DNA of 64,000 bases. Origin: Egerieimonas sp900552095. GTDB lineage: Bacteria > Bacillota > Clostridia > Lachnospirales > Lachnospiraceae. The DNA lies in the NCBI GenBank assembly GCA_902469965.1, contig CABREP010000003.1, forward strand, positions 3,575 through 67,574, in the 5' to 3' direction. The notes beneath the pieces are model-generated. The model saw only the letters and a program-made list of their open reading frames with translations, was not told where the DNA came from and made no database searches. Positions 1 through 9,100 of the stretch are shown piece by piece. The stretch's first letter is position 1. Each line of letters begins with the position of its first letter. The translations under genes were made by a program, and so were the position numbers.

Positions 1-46
1 AATCTGCATCCGTTTTTATGTGTCCAAATATTTTCTTATCTCTGCA

Positions 47-1396
47 TCAGCCAATTCCGCCTTTGACAATGCCCAAAATAAAAACGATCACGGCCAGAGG
101 AACGTAAACATATTTTGCAAGCGCGCCAAACCAGCGCGGCATGGGATTTTCTCTCCCCTCCTCCAGTTCCTTCCTGATCTCCTTATATCCCAGTACATAG
201 TAAATAGAAATTGCCCCCAGAAGAGCGCCGAATGGTACTACCAGAATCGTGATAAAGTCCATCCACTTTCCCATCTTGGGCTCTGCCTCAATGAAAATGC
301 CGACGGCAAAAGTAATCGCCGCACAAAGGGATACTGCAAGCTTTCTGGGAAGCTTAAATTTTGTCTGCCAGGACTCACTGACCGCCTCAAACATATTGAT
401 AAGACTGGTAATCCCCGCAAAAACCACTGAGAGAAAGAAGAATACGGCCAGAATCCTCCCCATGGGAATCTGCTGAAAGATGCTGGGAAGCGTGATGAAG
501 ATAAGCGGCGGACCGGAATTCGGTTCAATGCCAAAGGAAAAGACCGCCGGCATAATGGCCAGCGCCGAGATCATGGCCGCCATCGTATCAAAGATCGCCG
601 TCCTCACAGAAGCTTTGGGAATATTCTCCGATTTCTTCAGATAAGTCCCATAAACAATCATTCCGGATCCTGTAATAGACAGGGAGAAAAATGCCTGCCC
701 CATAGCCATCACCCAGGTATCCGCCTTCAGAAGATACTCCCATCGGGGAACAAAAAGAAATTTATAACCTTCCAGCGCCCCCGGCAGGAATGCTACCCGC
801 ACCGCAATTACAGCAAATAAAACAAAGAAGGCAGGCATCATCACTTTGTTTACTTTCTCAATTCCGCTGGTCGCTCCGAACATCAGGATTACTGCCGCCA
901 GAATAATCACGATCAGATGCCAGGGAATACTGCTGAAATCCTGCTGCATCGCCGAGAAAAATTCAGCCGCATCCACATTCAGAATTTCTCCGCTCAGGGA
1001 ACTCCACAGAGAGCGGACTACCCATCCCACAATAATAGCATAGCCGATGGCGATTCCCAGAGATCCCAGGAGCGGAATCCATCCCAGCACCGCTCCCACT
1101 TTTCCCTTTTTTCTGCTCTCCCAGCAATAACGGTACGCACCCAGCGTCCCGGTTCCTGCTCTTCTCCCGATGGCAAATTCTGCTGACAGACCTACCGTTC
1201 CGAAAATCGCCACAAAAATCAGATACGGGATCAGGAAAGCCGCTCCTCCGTATTGTCCTACCCGATAGGGAAACATCCAGATATTGCCCATGCCGACAGC
1301 TGAACCCACACAGGCCAGAACAAAACCCAGACTACTGTGAAAGCCACCGTTTTTGTGCGCGTGAACTTCTCCTGAACTTCTCGTCTTACTGCTCAT
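47..1396 (-). CDS. Sodium:neurotransmitter symporter (NSS/SNF) family transporter
   Basis: A 449-residue integral membrane protein of the LeuT/MhsT family, which imports amino acids or related amines with Na+. The first membrane helix has the family signature: SSLGFVLACVGSAVGMGNIW at about residues 21-40, then MFPYRVGQYGGAAF, the unwound substrate and Na+ site of LeuT-fold carriers. About eleven hydrophobic segments follow, and the length is typical of bacterial members. It is the last gene of a three-gene minus-strand group with the FKBP-like lipoprotein and the deacetylase-like protein, starting 24 bases after the lipoprotein stop. The family is secure; the substrate cannot be read from the sequence. 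Nothing recognisable lies in bases 1-46 beyond its stop. Confidence 0.93.
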   Translation of the reverse strand: MSSKTRSSGEVHAHKNGGFHSSLGFVLACVGSAVGMGNIWMFPYRVGQYGGAAFLIPYLIFVAIFGTVGLSAEFAIGRRAGTGTLGAYRYCWESRKKGKVGAVLGWIPLLGSLGIAIGYAIIVGWVVRSLWSSLSGEILNVDAAEFFSAMQQDFSSIPWHLIVIILAAVILMFGATSGIEKVNKVMMPAFFVLFAVIAVRVAFLPGALEGYKFLFVPRWEYLLKADTWVMAMGQAFFSLSITGSGMIVYGTYLKKSENIPKASVRTAIFDTMAAMISALAIMPAVFSFGIEPNSGPPLIFITLPSIFQQIPMGRILAVFFFLSVVFAGITSLINMFEAVSESWQTKFKLPRKLAVSLCAAITFAVGIFIEAEPKMGKWMDFITILVVPFGALLGAISIYYVLGYKEIRKELEEGRENPMPRWFGALAKYVYVPLAVIVFILGIVKGGIG

Positions 1397-1420
1397 CCCC
1401 TTCTTCCCCCTTCTGCTTTA

Positions 1421-2530
1421 TCACTCAGCTGTCTGTTCATTTTGCGGCTGAAGGACTGCCTGTTCAAGAATCAATCCGCAAACCCGATCCAGTGTAATAC
1501 TCTGGTAGATTTCTTCTTCCCCGTAAGTCTCCAGCAGCTGTTCCGCATTCATTCCTGCATTTTCCGCATACTGCTGCAGCAGTTCCTGTGCTTCCGGATC
1601 TGTATCTTCCATACCCTCTGCCTTTTTGATCGCCTGCATCACCAGTTTCTGCGCTGCAATGCTCTTTCCAAATTCTTCACACTGCGCCTCAAAATCCTCT
1701 TCGGTAATTTCCTGAGCTGCCAGGAACTCACTCAGCTCCATTCCCATCATCTGCGCATATCCGGAAAGATTTTCTTTCAGCATATTCTTTCCTTCCTCCA
1801 GAAGAAACTCCGGATACTCCAGAACTTCACTTCCTGTAACAACCTGCTGCCAGGCAGCCATCTTTTTGTTCTCTTCCGCCTGCAGATTTTTCATATTTTC
1901 CATTTCACCGCGTACCTGCTGACGATACTCTTCTTCTGTCTGTACCTCTGAATTCGCCGCAATCCATTCTGCTGTCAGACTTTCCGGAGCTCTGCTCACA
2001 GAATTCATCGTAACGGTAAACTCCACTGCTTTTCCGCCCAGCTCCTCATTGTAATCCTCCGGGAAAGTCAGGTTCAAAACTTTGGTCTCTCCTGTTTTCA
2101 TGCCGATCATTCCATCCTCGAATCCGTCAATCAGCATCTTGGATCCGATGATCACCTCCTGATTCTCCGCTGTACCGCCCTCGAAAGCAGTTCCGTCCAT
2201 CTTGCCCACATAGGAAATATTGACCAGATCTCCCTCTTCCGCAATTCCTTCCGGCACTGCCAGAGGATTCTGAGACAGACGTTCCTGAATCTCAGCGTCG
2301 ATCTCCTCCTCACTGACGGAAATATTTTCTTCTGTCAGCGCAATCCCCTTATATTCCCCTACTTTTACATACTTTTCTATATCCAGTGTTTCCAGGCTCT
2401 CTTTCTCTTCTGCTTCCGGCGTCGCTGTCGCCTCCGCCTTCGTGTCATCCGACGCTTCCTTCTTCTCACAGCCGCCCAGAATACTCACAAGTCCTGCTGC
2501 CAGTAAAATTCCTATCCATCTTTTTTTCAT
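1421..2530 (-). CDS. FKBP-type / trigger-factor-like peptidyl-prolyl isomerase lipoprotein
   Basis: A 369-residue exported lipoprotein. The N-terminus is a lipoprotein signal peptide with lipobox LGGC and the acylated Cys near residue 21, followed by an acidic linker. An FKBP domain spans about residues 85-185 (GDLVNISYVGKMDGTAFEGG, then GFEDGMIGMKTGE and LTFPEDY). The remaining 180 residues are helical and resemble the C-terminal chaperone domain of trigger factor. It probably helps fold secreted proteins at the outer face of the membrane, a role like that of PrsA. The start is supported by TAGGAGG upstream. It sits between the deacetylase-like gene and the NSS transporter with 15- and 24-base gaps, so it is probably cotranscribed with them. 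Confidence 0.88.
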   Translation of the reverse strand: MKKRWIGILLAAGLVSILGGCEKKEASDDTKAEATATPEAEEKESLETLDIEKYVKVGEYKGIALTEENISVSEEEIDAEIQERLSQNPLAVPEGIAEEGDLVNISYVGKMDGTAFEGGTAENQEVIIGSKMLIDGFEDGMIGMKTGETKVLNLTFPEDYNEELGGKAVEFTVTMNSVSRAPESLTAEWIAANSEVQTEEEYRQQVRGEMENMKNLQAEENKKMAAWQQVVTGSEVLEYPEFLLEEGKNMLKENLSGYAQMMGMELSEFLAAQEITEEDFEAQCEEFGKSIAAQKLVMQAIKKAEGMEDTDPEAQELLQQYAENAGMNAEQLLETYGEEEIYQSITLDRVCGLILEQAVLQPQNEQTAE

Positions 2531-2545
2531 GTTCTGTCTTTCCTC

Positions 2546-4087
2546 CTAATTTTCTGTCTCCGGCTTACTCTGCACGGTTCCTCCGTTTCCTCCGGAAGCA
2601 CTTCCTTTTCCGGCCAGTCCGGTAGTGGGCCTTCTCACATCGTACACCGACGAAACGTCAAAAAGATCCGAGAGCCAGTCTGTGCCCTCATTCAGATCCT
2701 GATACATACGCAGTCCGTTTACTGCCCGGCGCCCCTGGCGCACATAATTTTCATGAATCTGTACCCAATAACGGTCTCCCTGCTGGATATTGCAGAAAAA
2801 ACGTATTCCCTGATTATACAGCAGTGAAAACTTCTCATTTCCATCGTAGCCGCGCCAGTCTGCAATATCAGATCCAAACGGGAACATCAGAATGTCCGCA
2901 TTTTTCCCCGTGGCGCTCTCCAGGATCCTGCCCACATTGTCCTGCCATTTCTGCACATCTTCGCTGACATCTTCATACTCTCCGCTGTAATTGACGGAAG
3001 CGTATCCGTTCATAGCAAAAGTCCATCCCTCATCGGAGAGAGCTTTCAGTACCGGCTTTACCGCTTCAATCTCTGCCTGATAATCAAAAACCCCATAATC
3101 CGCATAAATATTTCCAAATTCTGCGGTCTCTCCCAGGTTCTGACTGGTACGATAACCCAAAATCCCGTTATATCCGCTCAGACACAGCGTCGGTCTGGCA
3201 TTTTTATACACAAAATCCGGGTGCTCTTCAATAAACCTGTTCAGGATCGGTACCAGATCGTAATCACCGGTAACGGTGCTTCCGTCCTGCTGGACATATT
3301 CACAGGTCACTTTTCCCTGACTGTCCAAAATCATCCGGGAAGCAAATCCGCTGTTCTGGAGCAGAAATGGATAGCTTACATCATCCTGCGACAGGATAAA
3401 GGCTTTCTTTCCCTCCGGAAGCATGATCTTTCCCCTGGTATAAAGAATCCCTCCGTCTTTTGTCTCCGTCTCCCTGATCAGATCGCGGATGCTCACCAGC
3501 ACATAGCCATTTTCATACAGCTGATCCAGCATCTGATTCAGTTCAAAAACAGTGATCGAGTTTTTATTCACTGTAGAAACCCAGGAAGAATCCTCCTTGC
3601 TGAACGTATATTCCGGATCCACGCACACGCTTCCGATATAAATATGCGGGATCTTCATCACATCCACATTGATCAGCGTAGATTTCGCTGACTCAAAATC
3701 AGCCAGCGCCTTCAGAAGTTCTTCATCATTTTCGTAACCCTCAATGCCTTTCAGAAGATCGATTGCGCCCTGATAATCATAAACCGTAGCCATTTCCCTG
3801 GCCTCTTCGATTCTCTTTTCCTTCTGAGCATGCAGCTCCTCCTCCTGGGCGATCTGCTGTTCCTTCTCCTTTCTGTCCTCTGCCTTTCTCACAATACCGA
3901 ACCGGATCCCTGCCGCAACTCCCCAGATGCAGCCGATCAGGACCAGAAAAAGCACCAGCAGCAGGAAAGCCCGCAGCAGCCTCGCTTTTCTGCGTGCTTT
4001 CCTTTGCTGTTCCCTTCTCCTCCGGGCTCTCCTCTTCTGACTTTCCAGGTCAATCTCCTGTGATGACCCTCTTTGCCTTTTTTCCAT
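2546..4087 (-). CDS. Membrane-anchored polysaccharide deacetylase-like protein
   Basis: A 513-residue protein with a strongly basic N-terminus (Arg/Lys-rich, residues 1-38), one membrane helix at about 39-62, and a charged coiled region at 65-100. An extracellular domain then resembles the NodB/polysaccharide deacetylase fold: FILSQDDVSYPF near residue 230, a WTFAMNGYAS strand, and a late FPFGSDIADW segment. The metal-binding Asp/His pattern of active deacetylases is not obvious; QDDVSY stands where a canonical TFDDG would be, so catalytic activity is uncertain. A low-complexity Gly/Ser tail ends the protein. It is the first gene of the operon with the FKBP lipoprotein and the NSS transporter, behind a promoter at 4155-4183. 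The fold is moderately sure, the substrate unknown. Confidence 0.65.
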   Translation of the reverse strand: MEKRQRGSSQEIDLESQKRRARRRREQQRKARRKARLLRAFLLLVLFLVLIGCIWGVAAGIRFGIVRKAEDRKEKEQQIAQEEELHAQKEKRIEEAREMATVYDYQGAIDLLKGIEGYENDEELLKALADFESAKSTLINVDVMKIPHIYIGSVCVDPEYTFSKEDSSWVSTVNKNSITVFELNQMLDQLYENGYVLVSIRDLIRETETKDGGILYTRGKIMLPEGKKAFILSQDDVSYPFLLQNSGFASRMILDSQGKVTCEYVQQDGSTVTGDYDLVPILNRFIEEHPDFVYKNARPTLCLSGYNGILGYRTSQNLGETAEFGNIYADYGVFDYQAEIEAVKPVLKALSDEGWTFAMNGYASVNYSGEYEDVSEDVQKWQDNVGRILESATGKNADILMFPFGSDIADWRGYDGNEKFSLLYNQGIRFFCNIQQGDRYWVQIHENYVRQGRRAVNGLRMYQDLNEGTDWLSDLFDVSSVYDVRRPTTGLAGKGSASGGNGGTVQSKPETEN

Positions 4088-4154
4088 GTGGTTATCCCCT
4101 TATCTGACCCGTTTTTTCACACAATACGGGATCTTTATCCAATCCCGTTTATAA

Positions 4155-4183
4155 AGTATACCACACCCCCGAAGCCGCGTCCA
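4155..4183 (-). promoter_or_regulatory. Promoter for the deacetylase-like operon
   Basis: On the minus strand the -35-like TGGACG (4178-4183) and -10 TATACT (4155-4160) are 17 bases apart, with TGG directly before the -10 (extended -10). The same TGGACGC...GTGGTATACT layout precedes the RelA-like gene at 50762-50790. An inverted repeat (ACGGGAT/ATCCCGT) lies in the transcribed leader near 4127-4149. Confidence 0.5.
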
Positions 4184-4221
4184 CCAATAAGCACGGGAAT
4201 TCCCCTCTTCAAAATTTATAT

Positions 4222-4250
4222 TTGCCTTTTAGGTCAAAGAATGATAGAAT
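4222..4250 (+). promoter_or_regulatory. Promoter of the 154-residue membrane protein gene
   Basis: TTGCCT at 4222-4227 and TAGAAT at 4245-4250 are separated by 17 bases. In the leader an 8-base perfect inverted repeat, GTATCGGA (4257-4264) and TCCGATAC (4284-4291), could form a hairpin before the ribosome binding site GGTGGAGG. Confidence 0.5.
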
Positions 4251-4322
4251 AGATTCGTATCGGAAAAATATGATTCTGACTTATCCGATACAAGAATAAG
4301 AATACGTGGTGGAGGATTATCT

Positions 4323-4787
4323 ATGGAGTGGTGGGCAATATTACTGATCATTCTGGCCATAGTGGCCGTCATTCTTGCCGTTCTTTACTTTGTCGGCAAA
4401 AGAATGCAGAAAAAGCAGGAGGCTCAGCAGGAACAGATCGAGGCTGCCAAGCAGACCGTATCTATGCTGATTATCGATAAAAAGCGTATGAAAATCAAAG
4501 AATCCGGTCTTCCTCAGATGGTGATCGATCAGACGCCAAAGCTGATGCGCCGGGCAAAGCTTCCCATTGTAAAAGCAAAAGTAGGTCCCAGGATCATGAC
4601 CCTGGTTGCAGAAGAGCAAGTTTTCGATATTCTCCCTGTTAAAAAGGAGATCAAAGCCACTGTCAGCGGCATTTATATTGTAGGCGCTAAAGGGCTGCGC
4701 GGAGCACTGACCCCGCCGCCGAAGAAACCTGGCTTTTTCAAACGCATGAAAAATAAAATAACAGGTGCTGCCAACGGCGCACATTAA
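4323..4787 (+). CDS. Small single-pass membrane protein of unknown function
   Basis: A 154-residue protein with one N-terminal membrane helix (about residues 4-25), followed by a Lys/Gln-rich charged segment (26-45) and a compact cytoplasmic domain of about 90 residues. The domain includes MLIIDKKRMKIKESGLPQMV and ends with a basic PPPKKPGFFKRMKNK tail. I do not recognise a named family; it looks like a conserved Clostridia membrane protein. The start follows a good GGTGGAGG site. It is monocistronic, divergent from the deacetylase operon, and converges with secA through a shared terminator hairpin, so it lies next to but is not cotranscribed with the Sec gene. Confidence 0.8.
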   Translation: MEWWAILLIILAIVAVILAVLYFVGKRMQKKQEAQQEQIEAAKQTVSMLIIDKKRMKIKESGLPQMVIDQTPKLMRRAKLPIVKAKVGPRIMTLVAEEQVFDILPVKKEIKATVSGIYIVGAKGLRGALTPPPKKPGFFKRMKNKITGAANGAH

Positions 4788-4826
4788 AAAAGAGGCAATG
4801 TTTTCAGAACATTGCCTCTTTTTTAA
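4786..4826. terminator. Bidirectional terminator between the small membrane protein and secA
   Basis: AAAAAAGAGGCAATGTT TTCAG AACATTGCCTCTTTTTT forms a long stem flanked by A and T runs on both sides, serving the two convergent genes. Confidence 0.9.
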
Positions 4827-4829
4827 TGC

Positions 4830-7403
4830 TTACTGCACCGGTTTTCTTCCGCAACACTGTTTATATTTTTTTCCGCTTCCGCAGGGGCAGGGATCATTGG
4901 GATAGATCTTCTTGTCCGCTCTCTGCACCGGTTTCTTCGGTCCGGTCTCATCCTTATTGGTTCCGGTCTCCTGCGCAACCTGTTCTCTCTCCGCTTTCTG
5001 CTCCACCCGGACGTGATACAGAAGGCGGATCGTATCCTGCTGGATCGAGCTGATCATTCCATCAAACATCTCATAGGCTGCCATCTTATACTCCACTTTG
5101 GGATCTCTCTGACCGTAAGCGGTAAGGCCGATTCCCTGACGGAGCTGATCCATATCGTCGATGTGATCCATCCATTTCTGATCGATCACTTTGAGAAGAA
5201 TCACCCGCTCCAGCTCCCTTAAATGTTCCGGTTCCGGGAATTCTGTCTCTTTCATCTCATAAAGCTTCACCGCTTCTTCTTTTAACTTCTGCTTCAGCGT
5301 GTTTTTCTTCAGCCCCTCCACTCTGCCGGGCGTAAGAAGCTGCAGCGGAATAAGGGGAAGCAGTACCGAATTCAGCTCATGCAGATCCCAGTCTTCCGCA
5401 TCTACATCATCACTGATACACATATCCACAGTATTGTCTACAATATCCGTGATCATTTTATAAATAGCATCCCGCATATTCTCTCCATCCAGAACACGGC
5501 GGCGCTCCTTGTAAATGATCTCCCTCTGCTCATTATTTACCTGATCGTAATCCAGCAGATTCTTACGGATTCCGTAGTTATTGCTCTCGATCTTCTTCTG
5601 CGCTTTCTCAATGGCTCCGGAGAGCATCTTGTGCTCAATCTGCTCATCCTCCTCCACACCCAGATGCGTGAAGATCCCCATCAGCTTTTCAGAGCCGAAC
5701 AGGCGAAGCAGATCATCCTCCAAGGACAGATAAAAGCGGGATTCTCCCGGATCTCCCTGACGGCCGGAACGTCCGCGCAGCTGATTGTCAATACGTCTGG
5801 ACTCATGACGTTCTGTACCGATGATCTTAAGTCCTCCGGCTGCTCTTGCCACTTCATCCAGCTTAATATCCGTACCACGGCCTGCCATATTGGTGGCAAT
5901 AGTAACTGCCCCGGCCTGTCCGGCCTGCGCCACAATCTCCGCCTCCATCTCATGGAACTTGGCATTCAGTACGTTATGCTGGATTCCTTCCCGGCGCAGC
6001 ATTCCGGAAAGCAGTTCAGAAGTATCAATATTGATCGTTCCCACCAGAACCGGCTGCTGTTTCTCATGCGCCTCTTTGATCGCCCGGACCACAGCGCGAT
6101 ACTTCTCTTTCTTTGTCATATAGACCGCGTCATCCAGATCCACACGGGCTACCGGCTTGTTGGTGGGAATCTCAATAACATCCATGCCGTAGATATCACG
6201 GAACTCCTGCTCCTCAGTAAGAGCCGTTCCTGTCATACCGCTCTTTTTCTCAAATTTATTAAAGAAATTCTGGAACGTAATCGTAGCCAGCGTCTTGCTC
6301 TCCCGGCGCACTTTCACATGTTCTTTGGCCTCGATCGCCTGATGAAGCCCGTCAGAATAGCGCCGCCCCGGCATAATACGGCCGGTAAATTCATCCACGA
6401 TCAGAACCTGCTCATCCTTCACCACATAGTCCTGATCCCGGAACATCAGATTATGGGCTCTCAGAGCCAGAATGATATTATGCTGAATCTCCAGATTCTC
6501 CGGATCTGCCAGGTTCTCAATGTGGAAGAAGTTCTCCACTTTCTTCACACCCTGCTCCGTCAGATTTACGATCTTGTCTTTCTCATTTACGATGAAATCC
6601 CCGGTCTCCGTGATCTCTTCACCCATGATGGCTGCCATCTTGGTCATCTCACCGCTGGCCTCTCCTCTTTCCAGCTGTCTTGCCAGAATATCACAGACCT
6701 CATAAAGCTTGGTGGATTTTCCACTCTGGCCGGAAATAATAAGAGGCGTTCTGGCCTCATCGATCAGCACAGAATCCACTTCGTCGATGATCGCATAGTG
6801 AAGTCCTCTCTGAACCAGCTGCTCTTTATAAATCACCATGTTGTCACGCAGATAATCGAATCCCATCTCATTGTTGGTGACATAAGTAATATCGCAGTTA
6901 TAAGCAGCCCGGCGCTCATCATTTTTCATGCTGTTGAGCACAACACCCACAGTCAGGCCCAGGAACTCATGTACTTTTCCCATCCACTCAGCATCACGGT
7001 GAGCCAGATAATCATTGACCGTTACAATGTGTACTCCCTTGCCTTCCAGAGCGTTCAAATAAGCGGGAAGTGTGGATACCAGCGTCTTTCCTTCACCGGT
7101 ACGCATCTCCGCGATTCGTCCCTGATGAAGAATAATGCCGCCGATCAGCTGTACCCGGTAATGCTCCATATTAAGGACACGCTTGGCTGCCTCGCGGACA
7201 GTGGCAAATGCCTCCGGAAGAAGATCATCCAGGGTCTCTCCCTTCCCCAGACGTTCCTTGAATTTTCTGGTCTGGTCTTTCAGCTCCTCATCACTCATCT
7301 GCTGCATCTGAGGACGGAGAGCTTCTATCTTATCTACAGTACCTGCAATTCTCTTCAGCTCTCTTTGGCTGTGCGTGCCAAATAACTTTTCTGATAATTT
7401 CAT
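4830..7403 (-). CDS. secA: Preprotein translocase ATPase SecA
   Basis: An 857-residue SecA, the cytosolic motor that drives secretory proteins through SecYEG. Walker A is MRTGEGKT at residues 100-107; the DEAD-like Walker B region reads DEVDSVLIDEA; GRGTDIKL and QLRGRSGRQGD are the helicase motif V/VI segments. The C-terminus carries the SEC-C zinc motif (CPCGSGKKYKQCCG) that binds SecB or ribosomes. Length and domain order are those of a complete housekeeping SecA. A promoter is visible at 7450-7478. A 668-codon open frame on the opposite strand is a shadow. Confidence 0.98.
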   Translation of the reverse strand: MKLSEKLFGTHSQRELKRIAGTVDKIEALRPQMQQMSDEELKDQTRKFKERLGKGETLDDLLPEAFATVREAAKRVLNMEHYRVQLIGGIILHQGRIAEMRTGEGKTLVSTLPAYLNALEGKGVHIVTVNDYLAHRDAEWMGKVHEFLGLTVGVVLNSMKNDERRAAYNCDITYVTNNEMGFDYLRDNMVIYKEQLVQRGLHYAIIDEVDSVLIDEARTPLIISGQSGKSTKLYEVCDILARQLERGEASGEMTKMAAIMGEEITETGDFIVNEKDKIVNLTEQGVKKVENFFHIENLADPENLEIQHNIILALRAHNLMFRDQDYVVKDEQVLIVDEFTGRIMPGRRYSDGLHQAIEAKEHVKVRRESKTLATITFQNFFNKFEKKSGMTGTALTEEQEFRDIYGMDVIEIPTNKPVARVDLDDAVYMTKKEKYRAVVRAIKEAHEKQQPVLVGTINIDTSELLSGMLRREGIQHNVLNAKFHEMEAEIVAQAGQAGAVTIATNMAGRGTDIKLDEVARAAGGLKIIGTERHESRRIDNQLRGRSGRQGDPGESRFYLSLEDDLLRLFGSEKLMGIFTHLGVEEDEQIEHKMLSGAIEKAQKKIESNNYGIRKNLLDYDQVNNEQREIIYKERRRVLDGENMRDAIYKMITDIVDNTVDMCISDDVDAEDWDLHELNSVLLPLIPLQLLTPGRVEGLKKNTLKQKLKEEAVKLYEMKETEFPEPEHLRELERVILLKVIDQKWMDHIDDMDQLRQGIGLTAYGQRDPKVEYKMAAYEMFDGMISSIQQDTIRLLYHVRVEQKAEREQVAQETGTNKDETGPKKPVQRADKKIYPNDPCPCGSGKKYKQCCGRKPVQ

Positions 7404-7449
7404 TTTATGCTTACTCCTGCATTCTATAAAAATTCACAATATCAGTACT

Positions 7450-7478
7450 ATGATAGCACTTTTACAGGGACAAAACAA
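7450..7478 (-). promoter_or_regulatory. secA promoter
   Basis: On the minus strand TTGTTT (7473-7478), a 17-base spacer and TATCAT (7450-7455) lie about 45 bases upstream of the secA start. Confidence 0.5.
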
Positions 7479-7492
7479 TACTTTCCATAAAG

Positions 7493-7518
7493 AAAAGGCC
7501 GCCTTCCGGCGGCCTTTT
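7493..7518 (-). terminator. Terminator of hpf
   Basis: AAAAGGCCGCC, TTCC loop, GGCGGCCTTTT: an 11-base perfect stem followed on the minus strand by a T-rich tract, just downstream of the hpf stop. Confidence 0.9.
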
Positions 7519-7541
7519 CTGTTCTCCTGTCTGATCCTTTT

Positions 7542-8069
7542 TCAGAACTCCGGCTCGATCAGGCCGTAAGCTCCGTCTTTTCTCTTATAAACTACATTTA
7601 CCTGCTCTGTTTCCGCATTATAGAATACAAAGAAGTTGTGCCCCAGAAGTTCCATCTGTACACAGGCATCCTCGGGATACATGGGTTTTATGCCAAAACG
7701 TTTGGTACGGATGATCTTAACTTCCTCATCCTCCACAAACTCATTTTCCAGAAAAGCCTTCTGGAAATTGCTGCCCTCCTGCTGCTTATCCACAATCTTA
7801 TTTTTATACTTGCGAAGCTGCCGCTCAATAACCTCCTCTACCAGGTCGATCGATACATACATATCGCTGCTGACCTGCTCAGACCGAATGATGTTTCCTT
7901 TTACCGGTATCGTCACCTCGATCTTCTGTCTTTCCTTCTCAACGCTGAGCGTTACATGGATTTCCGTATCGGAAGTAAAATATTTCTCCAGTTTTCCCAG
8001 CTTGTCCTGTACTGCACTGCGGAGTCCCTCTGTCACATCAATATTCTTGCCGCTGATAATAAATTTCAT
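7542..8069 (-). CDS. hpf: Ribosome hibernation promoting factor, long form
   Basis: A 175-residue long-form HPF (also called RaiA/YvyD), which pairs 70S ribosomes into inactive 100S dimers in stationary phase. The N-terminal ribosome-binding domain (about residues 1-97) begins MKFIISGKNIDVTEGLRSAV. After a variable linker the C-terminal dimerisation domain (about 118-175) carries RTKRFGIKPMYPEDACVQME and the FVFYNAETEQVNVVYKRKDG strand pair. The length matches the long form of Firmicutes. It is monocistronic with its own strong promoter and terminator. Confidence 0.97.
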   Translation of the reverse strand: MKFIISGKNIDVTEGLRSAVQDKLGKLEKYFTSDTEIHVTLSVEKERQKIEVTIPVKGNIIRSEQVSSDMYVSIDLVEEVIERQLRKYKNKIVDKQQEGSNFQKAFLENEFVEDEEVKIIRTKRFGIKPMYPEDACVQMELLGHNFFVFYNAETEQVNVVYKRKDGAYGLIEPEF

Positions 8070-8130
8070 GCCGTCAACCCCTTTGTTCTAAATTTTATCG
8101 GAAACGTCACAGCCTCCGGTAAGTAACTAT

Positions 8131-8159
8131 ATTATACCAATAATTAGATTGTTTTTCAA
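8131..8159 (-). promoter_or_regulatory. hpf promoter
   Basis: On the minus strand TTGAAA (8154-8159), 17 bases, then consensus TATAAT (8131-8136), with TGG just before the -10 (extended -10). A strong vegetative-type promoter. Confidence 0.75.
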
Positions 8160-8185
8160 TAGATTCCCTATGTTTCTGAAAATTT

Positions 8186-8965
8186 TTAGATATTTCTACA
8201 AAATTTTAGAATTTCTTCATACTTCATAGGGCCGCCGAAAAGATCCAGCGCACTGCCCACAGTCACGTCCACCCTCCCCTTTCCTTCTCTTTCCAACAGC
8301 TCCAGATCTGCAAAGCTCCCCACCCCTCCGGCATAGGTAACAGGCTTTCCTTCCAGCTCTCCCAGGATCCGCACCAGTTCTGTCTCAATACCGGAAGCCT
8401 TTCCCTCTACATCCACCGCATGAACCAGAAACTCATCGCAGTGCCCGGAAAGTTCCAGCAAAGTCTCTTCTGTAACAGGAGTGTCTGTAAATTTCTGCCA
8501 GCGATCTGTCACAATGTAGTACTGCCCATCCCTCTTTCTGCAGCTCAGATCCAGAACCAGATTCTCCCTGCCCGCACTTTTCTCAAGCCGTTCCAGATTC
8601 TCCCAGGAAATCCGTCCATCCCGAAACACATAAGAAGTTACGATCACATGGCTGGCACCGGCCTGCAGATACTCCCCGGCATTTTCCGGCCGGATTCCTC
8701 CTCCGATCTGCAGTCCGCCCGGATATTCCGCCAGCGCCTTCATCGCCTGCTCCTTCGTCGCCTGAAAATAGGGAGAGGTCTCAGGATTTAATAAAATAAT
8801 ATGCCCGCCCTTTACCTTTGATTCCCTGTAAAATCTGGCATAAAAGCCCGCATCCTGCCCTGAAACAAAATTTTCCCTCACCTTCCCCTTCTCTTCCTGC
8901 AGACTCCCGCCCACAATCTGTTTCACCTGTCCGTTATGTATATCTATACAAGGTCGAAATCTCAT
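8186..8965 (-). CDS. hisA: Eukaryotic-type HisA-like ProFAR isomerase
   Basis: A 259-residue (beta/alpha)8 protein of the HisA/HIS6 family, which isomerises the ProFAR intermediate of histidine synthesis. It starts MRFRPCIDIHNGQVKQIVGG, the form seen in fungal/plant HIS6 and some Clostridia (bacterial HisA usually starts like MIIPAIDL). The catalytic Asp is in CIDIH; LQIGGGIRPEN and TYAGGVGSFADL are the two phosphate-binding loops. I chose the ATG at 8965 because it follows AAGGAAGAG and matches the family start; the frame is open further upstream to 9067 without support. No other his gene is in the window. Confidence 0.85.
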   Translation of the reverse strand: MRFRPCIDIHNGQVKQIVGGSLQEEKGKVRENFVSGQDAGFYARFYRESKVKGGHIILLNPETSPYFQATKEQAMKALAEYPGGLQIGGGIRPENAGEYLQAGASHVIVTSYVFRDGRISWENLERLEKSAGRENLVLDLSCRKRDGQYYIVTDRWQKFTDTPVTEETLLELSGHCDEFLVHAVDVEGKASGIETELVRILGELEGKPVTYAGGVGSFADLELLEREGKGRVDVTVGSALDLFGGPMKYEEILKFCRNI

Positions 8966-9042
8966 ATACTCTTCCTTTTCCCTTCTGTTTTTTTCATGGT
9001 AACTCTTTTTTCTCCCGACGTCAAACAGACGATCAGAAGAAA

Positions 9043-9092
9043 AACACAGGATATCTGCAGATTCCATTCAAAACCTGTAAGTATCCTGTGTT
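9043..9092 (-). terminator. Terminator of the repeat lipoprotein gene
   Basis: Perfect 11-base arms AACACAGGATA (9043-9053) and TATCCTGTGTT (9082-9092), with a T-run on the minus-strand exit side. Confidence 0.7.
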
Positions 9093-9100
9093 CCGCAAAA

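Noticed and set aside
5379..7385. 668-codon open frame on the plus strand
   Set aside because: It is antisense to secA throughout, with biased composition (Leu/His/Ile-rich) and no domain; a shadow of the conserved gene.
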